From the NCBI GenBank assembly GCA_029215795.1, contig JARDYH010000003.1, positions 14,769,001 through 14,833,000 of the forward strand: a DNA stretch of 64,000 bases, in the 5' to 3' direction. Under the pieces are notes generated by a model. The model did not search any database. It worked only from the letters and a program-made list of their open reading frames with translations, and was not told the DNA's origin. Each line of letters starts with the position of its first letter. Position 1 is the stretch's first letter. Positions 1 through 9,059 of the stretch are shown one piece after another. Source of the stretch: Anniella stebbinsi (lineage: Eukaryota; Chordata; Lepidosauria; Squamata; Anniellidae). Both the position numbers and the translations under genes were made by a program.

Positions 1-683
1 TTTTAAGCTCACTTACACCATTGCACCATCATGGCTACAGGAATAAAATGGAGTTTGCTCCTGCTGCCCTCGTCACCGGCCGCTCCAGGTTGCAACCACA
101 ACCCTAGGAGTCCATGGATGAGCAAACATTTGAACCCTGATCTCTGAGGCCAACACACCACTTCACTACTGCACGTTCCCATAACAGAAATGCATCTTAT
201 TTCTGACTGCAGAGATTAAAAAAAAAAGCCTGGCCTATTTTACTTTTGTTATTGTCATAGTTAAATACAATTTAAAGCAGGTGGGAGTACAGAAATCTAG
301 CATATACCTGTGGGAAAGGGAACAGCCCAAATCCTACATCAGAGCGATCACGCTGAGGTTGTGTACTACTTCTACCTAAATGGACCCAGAAGTTTTTCAA
401 ACTCTTATGGTTTGGCTGCATAAAGCATCACTGTCAAGTTTAAACAATGATTTCTAAAAGGCAGCTAATTGATGTTTCAAATCATGATCACAGAAATGGC
501 TTGGAACAGCTCATTCTAAATTGCAGCCACAGATAATGCTTGAAAACAGTTTATTAAAGCAACTTTAAACTCTAAGTCCACCACCGGAAGAGCAGTAACT
601 CAGGTTCCAAGGAACTTCTGAAAGAAACTCCACCCAAACAATTCCTCATAGCAGGCAGAACAGGTTGGACAGGCATCTGTTTT
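1..683. other. no recognised feature
   Basis: AT-rich sequence with short homopolymer runs. I see no coding region with recognisable homology and no clear repeat boundary. Confidence 0.5.
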
Positions 684-768
684 GTAGAGTGACCAGATGC
701 AAAAGAGATTGGGACTCCTGTACCTTTCATTGTTGTGTAAGAAGAAAGGGAATTTCTCCAGGTGCTAC
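684..768 (+). repeat. decayed end of the GTGACCA hAT-like foldback element
   Basis: The stretch starts GTAGAGTGACCAGATGC and continues with text matching one arm of the foldback element that is intact at 36313-36632 (a 'cctgtacctttcattgttgtg' type segment, then a 'gggaatttc' block). Only one arm remains and no target duplication can be seen. Confidence 0.5.
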
Positions 769-1332
769 AAGCAAAAAGGTGCAGCTGGCTCAATCCCCTA
801 ATTTAGGCAACCTTATTGTTGAGTCGTTCTGCAATTTCTACCCCGCCGCATGGCTCCAGAGCGTCCTCGGGGGAAGCTCCAAACCAGAAACAACGCCAAG
901 CATTAATCACTGTAACATTAACCAAACACAACTCCCAGCATCATGGTAGGTAAAACCCCATCTTCAAAACAGGATTACAGAAGATCGTTCTTCTGTCTTT
1001 CAAGTTCCCAACAGCAGCCAGTATATTTTCTACCGCGGGACAGTTTGAAAGGAATTCAGTGCAAGCTGAGAAGCCAAGTTGTTTTCCAAACTTGGAAACC
1101 AACAAGTCATTAGACCACAGCAGGGGTCCTAATTTGGCTATGTAGTTTGCTTCTTGGAGCTGTGGCTGCTTTCAAGTGAGGCTTTCATGATGTGGTTGCC
1201 CTGCACAGAATGGTATGGATGGGGGTAGTGGAGCCAGGGCACTTTTTGATAAGCAAAGATGCTGACATCTTCTGCCCCCACCCCAAAATCCCTATTCCCT
1301 CTGCACTCATTGCAGTAGCTGCAATCTTCACA
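769..1332. other. no recognised feature
   Basis: Unique-looking sequence between two repeats. No supported gene or repeat was seen. Confidence 0.45.
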
Positions 1333-1905
1333 GTAAGAACATAAGAAGAGTCATGCTGGATCAGACCAAGGGTCCATCTCGTCCAACAATCTGTTCACAC
1401 AGTGGCCAACCAGTTGTCGACCAGGGACCCACAAGCAGGATACAAGTGAAACAACACACTCCCACCCATGTTCCGCAGCAACTGGTGTACATAGGCTTAC
1501 TGCCTCTGATACTGGAAGTAGCATAGAGCCATCAGGACTAGTAGCCATTGATAGCCATCTCCTCCAGGAATTTAGCCAACCCCCTTTTTAGGCCATCACT
1601 AAATCTTGTGGTAGCGAATTCCAGTTTCACTATGCACTGTGTGAAAAAGTCCTTCCTTTTAACTGTCTTGAACCTCCCACCACTCAGCTTCATGGGATGA
1701 CCCCACTGGGTTCTAGTATTATGAGAGAGGGAGAAAAATGTCTCCCTATCCACATTCTCCACACCATGCATAATTTTGTACACCTCTCTCATGTCTCCCC
1801 TTAGCCTTATAGTAGCTGGCAGGAAATGAATTTTCCCTAGAATATACTGTTCCCTGTTGTACCGCAAAGTAGTTTGGAGTAGCCTGAAAGTACAATTAAG
1901 ACCCA
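1333..1905 (-). pseudogene. CR1-type LINE, 3' end (ORF2 C-terminus plus 3' UTR)
   Basis: Read on the minus strand, the open stretch 1906-1538 encodes the conserved end of a CR1 ORF2: an 'RLRGDM.EVYKIMHG' block, then 'HNTRTQWGHPMKLSGGRF', then an 'FFTQ' block, with a stop after '..AINGY'. About 200 bp of 3' UTR follows and ends with the usual 'cttatgttctta' terminus at the low-coordinate side. The endonuclease and most of the RT are missing, as is normal for 5'-truncated LINE copies. The block corresponding to 'KLWNSLPQDVV' is altered, so the copy is not functional. Confidence 0.85.
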
Positions 1906-2144
1906 TTTGCTTTACAAAGGACCTGCTCCTGATAGAGATGTAAACTGCTAGATCAACACCGCTGCCTGCATTTTTGGACTCTCCTTAGGGGTGTAGCTGA
2001 GGAGACAGTCATGATGAGCATCTGCCCTTCCCAATTTAACTCTACACCACTGGATGGAGGAGGGGATGGTCCAGACGATAACATCTTCCATTGTAACCCT
2101 CTCGTATTTTCCCACAACGCCTTACATCTTTTTTCTTACTGCAG

Positions 2145-3222
2145 AGGATCCATTGAGAATCCACAGGGATAATCTGGCATCAGTTGCCTATGCTCTGGTA
2201 ACCTCCAAGTTATATTTCTGCAAAGCCATCTATGTGGGGCTGCACTTGAAGATGGTTGTGAAAAATGTGGTTTGTACAAAATGTGGCAGCCAGATTGATA
2301 ACGGGGACCAGAAGATTCTAACATATAAGATGTGTTATCAGTGACTCTGGCCTACTTGCATTGGCTGCCTGTATGGCTGCCTCTACAAGAGAGGTTTAAA
2401 GCTCTTTCAAGGCGCTTAAAAAAAATTACCTCTACAAGAACGGAGCGCAAATCGGGCGTAGAGGCGCATTATCTCTCCGATTATGCGCATTATCGAATGC
2501 GCGTTAAATCGCGAGTTTTATTTTGCTCCGGCTGTTAAAGCGCATTTTGACTATGTGAACAAGCGCTTATGCACATTAACTACTTGTAAAGCGCATTTTG
2601 GTCATCCATTAATGCGCTTCGCCACCTCTCACAGCCTCTCGTGCAGAGGGATTAGTTGTAAATGCGCTTCAGCGATTATGCGCATAATCGCCTAACCGGG
2701 CGCAAAAGCGAATCCTTGTAGAGGGGACCTATGTTTCTGAGCCCGATTCAAGGTGCTGGTTCTAACCTATAAAGCCTTACAGGGCTCGGGAACACAATAC
2801 TGGACGGAACGCCTCTCCTGACTTGAACCTACCCGTACACTACACTCAACATCTAAGGTCCTCCTCCGGGTCCCTATTCTGAGGGAAGCTCAGAGGACAG
2901 CAACAAAGGAGAGAGCCTTCTCAATGGTGGCCTCCATGAGGCCCGACTGGTGCCAACATTGTTATCTTTTCGGTGTCTGGTCAAGAATTTTTTCTTCTCC
3001 CAGGCATTTAGCAGCATATGTTGAGTTTTAATTGATCCTTCATATACCTTTAGGTTTGGCTGAGAGCTCAAAGTTGTTTTAAAATGCATGTTGTCTTTGT
3101 ATGTTGTCTGTTTTACATTGTTATACCGTAGTTTTAAATTTTGTATATTGATTTTTAATGCTTTAATGTTTTAATCTTTTGTAAACCACTGAGAGAGCTT
3201 CCAGACTGTAATAAATAATTGA
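2145..3222 (+). pseudogene. L2-type LINE, 3' part, split by a MITE
   Basis: Plus-strand relic of the same L2 family as 8854-11499. Before the insertion the frame shows a 'DNLASVAYALVTSKL' block followed by a 'YVGL.LKMV' block. After the MITE at 2375-2729 the match resumes with the 'fRARFKVLvLTYKAL' region and then the 3' UTR. It ends near 3215 in 'ataaataatt', as L2 tails do. Frameshifts and stops make it a pseudogene. Confidence 0.8.
2375..2729 (+). mobile_element. Harbinger-like MITE (family H1), copy 1
   Basis: 355 bp inserted inside the L2 fragment. The ends are GGCTGCCTCTACAAG and, inverted, GGTCCCCTCTACAAG. The flanks carry TAT at 2372-2374 and 2730-2732, and removing the element plus one TAT rejoins the L2 text. 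A second CCTCTACAAG lies 49 bp inside the left end. The interior is rich in GCGCAT/ATGCGC motifs. There is no transposase frame. The short GG-starting TIR and 3-bp TSD fit PIF/Harbinger; that superfamily call is inference. Confidence 0.85.
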
Positions 3223-3838
3223 GGAGTGAGAGATGAAATGGCTGCACAAGTCTTTTGATTAGTAGCAGAAAGAGCTGCCCGTCTGGAAGCATCCCAAAAG
3301 TTGATTCCCTGCTTAGTTGCACAGGTGGGAATTACTCCTGGAAAACAGAGAGGAGTCAGCAATAGGAGCCAAACCCTGGTTGTATATATAGACTTTTGCA
3401 TTGGCCACTTTTGAAAACATGTTATCTAGTGCCCGGCTCATAGCTGGTTGCTTCATAAATAATGTGATTATGATCATTTTATTAAGCCTCGGTTCCCGTT
3501 CATCTCTTATGCTAACAGGAATCCTGCTGTGCGGGCTTTTTGCTCAGTCCTACGCCACAGTCTGGAAGGAAGTGATCTCTTTATACTATTCAAGAACAGC
3601 ATCGGCCGCCTAGACTTTTATGTGCAACTCTTTTTATACTTATTTTCTTACAAAGTAAGCCGCTGTGTTATTGCTGTTGTTCAGTCTGTCTGAAGGTCAA
3701 TTTCCCCCTTTGAATTTGTAGCTCTGAAATGCTTAGTATAAAAATATTGCTGTATGTGTGTGTGTTGATAATCATAAAGGAAAACAAACATGAAACCCTT
3801 GCTTAGGGGAGAATTGTGTGTTCTCAAGGGCCACAACT
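3223..3838. other. no recognised feature
   Basis: AT-rich sequence with a short TG run near 3755-3766. No supported gene or repeat was seen. Confidence 0.45.
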
Positions 3839-3889
3839 AAAAATTGCACCCCTCACATTCCGGTACACTTGCACACATTCCCTGGCCTC

Positions 3890-4320
3890 ATCTTCAGAAC
3901 ACTGGGAGCGCTGCGCCGTGGTGGCTTCCCAGCATCGCAAGGCAAATCAACGCCTCTTACGCCAGTCCTGACGTAAGAGGCGTGACGGCAGATTTTCCTG
4001 ACGCCGACCGCGCCGCCGCTCATGGTGCGGAGAGGCGCCAGCTGGAGGGGCGGCTGGAGCATCAGCTCCCCTACTCTCCGGTAAGTTATTTTTTTGATTT
4101 TTTTAAAAAAACAGAATGGGGGGAAGGACAGCGGAAGTGGTGCAGCGCTCTGGGCTGCCCGCTACGCTCCAAAAAAGTCGCACTAAATGGCGACTTTTTA
4201 AAAAGCGGAGCAAAGGGCATTTGCCCCTAGATGCCTTTGCACTCGCGGCAGCGTCATGTAAACGAACTGCCGCGAGTGCGAAGACATATCGACGGAAACA
4301 AGCCGTCTAGAGTCACCCCC
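3890..4320. repeat. GC/CpG-rich block with three hairpins, probably a non-autonomous DNA element
   Basis: The base composition changes sharply from AT-rich flanks to CpG-rich DNA. Three inverted repeats are visible: 3950-3961 with 3972-3983 (12-bp arms), a pair around the 'agtcgc...gcgact' stem at 4171-4199, and 4239-4251 with 4267-4279 (13-bp arms). It also carries a splice-donor-like 'ccggtaagtt' at about 4079. This resembles the interiors of elements A-D, but no terminal repeats or target duplication were resolved. A CpG island of a host gene is the alternative; no exon was seen next to it. Confidence 0.45.
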
Positions 4321-4622
4321 TGCCAGCTCTCCCACCTGTTGCAAGATGACGTTAGATTTCTGCATGGAGGTTGGTCCAGCCATCAATTTCTAACAGGTGT
4401 GAGAGCTCCAGCGCATTGCTTTCCCACCAGCCATGGCATCTCTTAGTGGTGCAGCCGTAGGGTGTCCATGTGTCCTCTTTTACAGAGGGCAATCCTCTGT
4501 TTGAAGGGCCGTCCAGTCCAAATCCAGTTCAAAGATAAAGAACCATAAGAAGGGAGATCATGAAGGGGCCTTGAAGTTGCCTATCAACAGTTAAGCACCT
4601 GAACAGAAGCCCAAACTGGCAG

Positions 4623-4623
<1 letters not shown>

Positions 4624-4665
<42 letters not shown>
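4624..4665. repeat. (CA)n microsatellite
   Basis: About 21 uninterrupted CA dinucleotides. Confidence 0.98.
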
Positions 4666-4669
<4 letters not shown>

Positions 4670-4847
4670 TCACCTGGTGACAGTCTTTTGGGCTATGGTG
4701 AGACGTACCGTATCTCTAAATTATAACAGTAATTTCTAAATTTGCATTTACATAAATAAATGAGCTCATGCAGATGTTATGGACATCAAGTATCCACTTT
4801 TGCCCTCTTTTTTTTTTGGCTAAGATGTAGTGATGGACATCAATTTA

Positions 4848-4988
4848 GATGCTGGGGATCATGGGTGGGAGAGAGCTGTTGCATTCATGTCCTGCTTTTA
4901 GGGTCCCTGCTCAATAGCTGGTTGGCCACTGTGTGATCAGAGTGCTGGACACTTGGTCTGATCCAGCAGGGCTCTCCTTATGTTCTTA
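4848..4988 (+). repeat. CR1 LINE 3' end fragment
   Basis: Matches the CR1 3' UTR seen reversed at 1333-1540: the 'tggttggccactgtgtg' block, the 'ggtctgatccagcagggctc' block, and a 'ttatgttctta' terminus. It contains no coding part. Confidence 0.8.
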
Positions 4989-5055
4989 ACCCCTTTTCTC
5001 TACCTAACATACCTCACAGGGTTATTGTGAGAATAATAAATCCCCTTGAGAAAGG
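4989..5055 (+). repeat. possible tRNA-SINE middle fragment
   Basis: The phrase 'cctcacagggttattgtgag' matches the middle of the SINE copies at 41008 and 44046. Neither the tRNA-like head nor the tail is present. Confidence 0.35.
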
Positions 5056-5164
5056 GTAAGATTAAAAAAAAATCTAATAAATAACAGGACTTACTTCTGT
5101 GGGGCTCCCTTATGCTGCTACCTGCTGAGTACCTGAAAGCTGAGCGAGGCATTTTTGGTTTTGC

Positions 5165-5350
5165 TTTGCATCAGAGGCAGCAAGCCTATATACAACAGTT
5201 GCTGGGGAACATGGGTGGCAGGGTGCTGATGCACCTGTGTCCTGCTTGTGGGTTCCTGGCCGACAGCTGGTTGGCCACTGTGTGAACAGAGTGCTGGACT
5301 GGATAGACCCTTGGTCTGATCCAGCAGGGCTCTTCTCAACGTTCTTATGC
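5165..5350 (+). repeat. CR1 LINE 3' end fragment
   Basis: A second plus-strand copy of the CR1 3' UTR, 200 bp from the previous one, with the same blocks and a 'caacgttctta' terminus. The two copies differ at many sites, so they look like separate old insertions and not a recent duplication. Confidence 0.8.
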
Positions 5351-5689
5351 TACCCTACAGCTAGGGCTGGACCTTGGGCTCCATGGCCCCGTAGCCTGGC
5401 CCCCTCCCCAGGTGATGAGGGCAGCAGCAAACAGGCCTTCAGGTCAGCTTACCAGGGCTGAGGTGCTCACCTTTCTCCTTCTTCTGCTTCTCCTAACCCC
5501 CCCCCCCCCCAACACTTCATAGTCAAGGGGGTGGCCTGCTAGGCATGTACATGACTACAGCTGCTCATTTTATTATTTTTCCTTTAAAGATATTGTCATG
5601 AGAAACAATATAGTATCCTTTTCTACAGCAAAATGGTGCTTATGCCCAAGTAAATACGTTTTAGCATCAGGGCAGCAGGACACAAACTC

Positions 5690-5865
5690 CATTTTTATTC
5701 ATTGTTCCAGGAAGCCTTACTTTAACGACCAGCCGTGGTTTTATTGGGACTTTCTTTTAAAAATGGACTTTTAATGTGTTTTTATTCTGTTTTTTATACT
5801 TTTATTCTAGAATGGGGAGCGGTATATAAATATTGTAAATAAATAAGTAAATAAATAAATACAAT
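5690..5865 (+). repeat. L2-type LINE 3' end with AAAT tail
   Basis: Ends in 'gaatggggagcggtatata' followed by an (AAAT/AAGT)n tail. This is the same terminus found at 57060-57110, where coding sequence is still attached. Confidence 0.7.
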
Positions 5866-6004
5866 TCCTGGAGTCATGACAGTGTTATGATATAAGGGAA
5901 TTTAAAATGTGAATGTGCACATACTCCAATTCTTTCTTTCTTTCTTTGTTCATCAATGTTGGCAAAGAGGTTTTGTCTCTCTAACATACCAGGAATGTAG
6001 AAGC

Positions 6005-6039
<35 letters not shown>

Positions 6040-6061
6040 TAATAATAATAATAATAATAAT
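6005..6061. repeat. (AAT)n microsatellite
   Basis: About 19 AAT units with a single interruption near 6038. Confidence 0.95.
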
Positions 6062-6742
6062 TTTATTAAAGCTTGGAATGGCCAGAGGAGGAGAGAAGAG
6101 AAGTGTTAGTTGTGTGCTTCACAATTGAAATAACACACATGGATCTCTAAAGAGGGACGCCGGAAAGACCTTGAAGCCCAGGGTCCAAAATCACCCAGCT
6201 GCCCAGCTGCATCTTAAGTCATTCCAATGGAAGAAGCAAACCTGCCTACACGTTCTATGGCATGTAATCTCCTCCTTGCATACGAATTAAAGTTTCAGTG
6301 TGTACATGCATACCTAGTGAACCAAACCAATGGAAAGGTAGGATCCAGTACTGCCACTATTTTTCGGCTCATTCCGCTGCGCGAGCGCAATCTGCCATGA
6401 GCAGAACAGGGTGTTAGCTCTACCTCAAGCAAGCCCAGGAACGAGCGGAAATACTCTTTTCCAGTTGGGACAGGTCGGCGAAACTCCCTTCTGCGAGCTC
6501 CGCTGACCTGACCTGTTCCAGACACGAGAATTTCCGTTTGCTTAAAGAACCACTAGTTCCCCTTCGCGCTAGCAATGGGTCCTTTTGTTTGCGAGCAGCA
6601 TAGGGTATTGCCCATTGTATGTAGATGGAAACCCACCTACCCTACCCTAGGAGAGGTCATTGTTGGAGGCTGCTGGTCAGAAGAATGCCCCAGAGAAGGA
6701 ATATTATTCTAAAACATGTATCAGCATGAATAAACCACTTGG
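6062..6742. other. no gene; contains a short repeat shared with 63.4 kb
   Basis: Mostly unique-looking. The segment 6501-6590 shares a 'ctgacctgacctgttccaga' block and a following 'gctag.a.tgggtcct' block with 63443-63525 in the same orientation. The family is not recognised. Confidence 0.5.
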
Positions 6743-6872
6743 GCCAACCTTCTCCAACCTGGTGTCCTTCAAATGTTTCAGACTATAGCTCCCATCAGCC
6801 CTAGGCAGCATAGACAGGGATGTTGGGAGTTGTAGTCTAAACATCTGGAGGATGGCAGGTTCAATCAGGCTG
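6743..6872. repeat. palindromic MITE of the 'tccaacctggtg' family
   Basis: An imperfect inverted repeat. The left arm reads 'ccttctccaacctggtgtcc' with a 'ctcccatcagccc' block; the right arm carries 'gggagttgtagtct', 'catctggagg' and 'caggttcaatcaggctg'. Partial relatives sit near 12741, 21205, 38493, 50610 and 55168. Confidence 0.7.
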
Positions 6873-6877
6873 ACTTA

Positions 6878-7222
6878 GAGCATCATCACACCGGGGAAAA
6901 TAGAGTTTCCTTACTGTTGCTTCTCCGCCCACACGTTTCTCCCTCATTACTTCCTCATTGTCAATGGAAAGGAAAGAGGAAGTAAACAACTTGAACTTGG
7001 CCCATCCAGTGGGCTGGTTTGATCACACTGCTTCTCCTGCACACAGAAGGAGATAGTGGCAAGTGCCATCTCAAAAAATAAGTCGGACTTACTGGGGTGG
7101 TATTTTTGGTCGTGCGAAGAAGGCTAGAAGGGGCGTGAGGCAGACGACATTGTGAGAGGGACCCATGAAAATCTGTGAGTGCCCAGTAACGAGCGTGCAA
7201 TAAAACGCTCGTCAAGGAGCTC
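6878..7222 (+). mobile_element. MITE family H2 (3-bp TSD), complete copy
   Basis: 345 bp flanked by TTA at 6875-6877 and 7223-7225. The left end is GAGCATCATCACACC; the inverted right end is GAGCTCCTTGACGAG. The interior shares the 'cattacttcctc' block, the 'aaaaaataagtcggacttac' block and the 'gcgtgcaataaaacg' block with copies at 22191, 34295 and 43251. There is no transposase frame. The TTA target and short TIR suggest PIF/Harbinger. Confidence 0.75.
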
Positions 7223-7227
7223 TTAAG

Positions 7228-7302
7228 GTTCAATCCTACACATGTTTAGATAGAAACAAGTTGGACTTTTCTGTCTAGACATGCATAGGATTGTGCCCTT
7301 AG
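7228..7302. repeat. short palindromic repeat ('caatcctacacatg' family)
   Basis: Inverted halves read 'caatcctacacatgttta' and 'agacatgcataggattg'. Related pieces occur near 12156, 24866, 28945, 36090, 37080 and 41805. It is probably a very small MITE. Confidence 0.6.
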
Positions 7303-7345
7303 GCACTTTGAGAATTCTTTCTCTCCTGTTTTTGTGCATACATAG

Positions 7346-8676
7346 TAGGGAAGTAGGATCGGATTGGACAAAATTGGAGGCCCCCCAGACCGGATCGGGC
7401 CTGATCCTGATCCAAAAATCGGACATTCAATTTTTGGATCGGCTGCCATTTTTGTTTTTCCCATAGACTTGCATTGGGGGAAAGAAAGCTTTCCCCCAAT
7501 GCAAGTCTATGGGGAAAAAATGGTGGCGAGTGGGTGAGTGGGGGCCTAACTCCCCCCTCCCTGTCCCTCCCCCCCGCGGTTACCTCCCGGGGCCGTCCGC
7601 GGGTGCCCGCGACGGTCCCAGCAGGTAAGCCCCCCCTCACGCTCCTCCTTACCTGCTGGGGCATCCTCTTCCTTCACCTGCCGGAGATCTAATGAGAACT
7701 AGGCTTCGTGGCCTAGTCCTCAGTAGAGTGCCAGGTGATGATGTCATCACCTGGTGCTCTACTGAGGACTAGGCTGCGAAGCCTAGTTCTCAGTAGATTT
7801 CCGGCAGGTGAAGGAAGACGCCCTGGTAGGTAAGTGGGCCTCCCTCCCCCCCTCCTCCCCTCCCTCCTCCCCTCCCTCCTCCCCCCCCGCGATCCTCCCC
7901 TCCCCCCCGCGATCCTCCCCTGGCCAGGCTGTCTGCTTCCATCGGCGGCTGCGGACAGCCCTCCCATGTAACAGGTATTAGCGGACAACCCTCCCAGGTA
8001 GGCCCCCCCTCGCAGTTCTCCTTATCTGCTGGGGCATCCTCTTCCTTCACCTGCCGGAGATCTACTGAGAACTAGCCTAGTAGATCTCCGGCTGATGAAG
8101 GAAGAAGACACCCTGGCAGGTAAGAGGGCATCCCTCCTCCCCTTCCTCCTCCCCCCTGCGATCCTCACCTGGCCGGGCTGTCTGCTTTCATCGGCAGGCG
8201 CCAGCCCCCCCCCCCAGGTAAGCCACCCCCCGCTCCTTACCTGGCGGGGTGTCCTCCTCCATCCGTTGCCGGTAAACTACTGAGAACTAGGCCTCGCAGC
8301 CCAGTTTACAGGAGAATGCCAAGTCCTGGCGCTCTCCTGTAAACTAGGCTGCGAGGCCTAGGTCGCAGTAGTTTACAGCGCGTAACGGAAGGAGGAGGAG
8401 GCCCCCCCAGGTAAGCCCCCCCCGCGATCCTCACCTGGCCGGGCTGTCCGCTACCATCGGCGGGTGCCAGTGGGCGCCCACCAATGGAAGCGGCAGCGGG
8501 CACCAGTGGGCACCTGACGATCCTCCGATTTTTGCCGAACCAGATCGGGTCCTTCCGGACCGGTTCGGAAAAGATCGGACGATCCAGAGGGGTGATTGGA
8601 AATCGGATAATTGCATCCGATTTCCCCTGGATCGGCTCCAGATTGTGGATCGGAGCCAATCCAGTGCACACCCCTA
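7346..8676 (+). mobile_element. element A: GC-rich hAT-like non-autonomous transposon
   Basis: 1331 bp flanked by a perfect 8-bp duplication ATACATAG (7338-7345 and 8677-8684). The ends start TAGGG and finish 'gtgcacacccCTA'. Both subterminal zones are packed with GATCCG/CGGATC motifs. Inside are a hairpin around 'catagacttgcattggggg' (7460-7514), a large hairpin of about 130 bp centred on TGATGTCA at 7739-7746, and several CAGGTAAG motifs on both strands (for example near 7622 and 8115). There is no transposase frame. The 8-bp TSD and TAG termini fit hAT. Confidence 0.85.
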
Positions 8677-8684
8677 ATACATAG

Positions 8685-8853
8685 TGCCAGTGTGGTGTAG
8701 TAGCTAAAGTGTTGGACTGGGAGCCGGGAGATCCGGGTTCCAGTCCCCACTTGGCCATGGAAACCCACTGGGTGACTTTGGGCCAGTCACAGACTCTCAG
8801 CCCAACCTACCTCATTATTGTTGAGAGGATAAAATAGAGAGGAAGAGGATTAT
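8685..8853 (+). mobile_element. tRNA-derived SINE, 5' portion (interrupted by L2)
   Basis: Starts with 'gccagtgtggtgtagtagct' (A-box-like) and has 'gggttccagtcccc' (B-box-like) 45 bp later, followed by the body seen in full at 20818-21060. It stops after 'gaagaggattat', where the L2 tail begins. The missing 3' portion is at 11493-11575. Its first base touches the target duplication of element A. Confidence 0.9.
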
Positions 8854-9059
8854 TCTTATCATTAATTAAATTTATATACTGCCCCATAGCTGAAGCTCTC
8901 TGGGCGGTTTACAAAAATTAAAAGATTGAACACTAAAAAGACAATATACAAAATTTTAAACCATAAACATAAAACAACTGACATTTAAAACATTTAAAAC
9001 TGTTAAGCCTGGCCACAAAATCAGTTAAAACCTCAACTTAAGCTGTTAAAATGCCTGAG

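Noticed and set aside
5909..6109. Asparagine-rich small protein
   Set aside because: It is the translation of an (AAT)n microsatellite.
7640..8460. CpG-island promoter at 7.6-8.5 kb
   Set aside because: The GC-rich block is entirely inside element A, which has matching ends and an ATACATAG duplication, so a host promoter is not needed to explain it.
8685..8760. Functional tRNA gene
   Set aside because: The A- and B-box-like motifs belong to a SINE head repeated at 20818, 41008 and 44046. It does not complete a tRNA cloverleaf.
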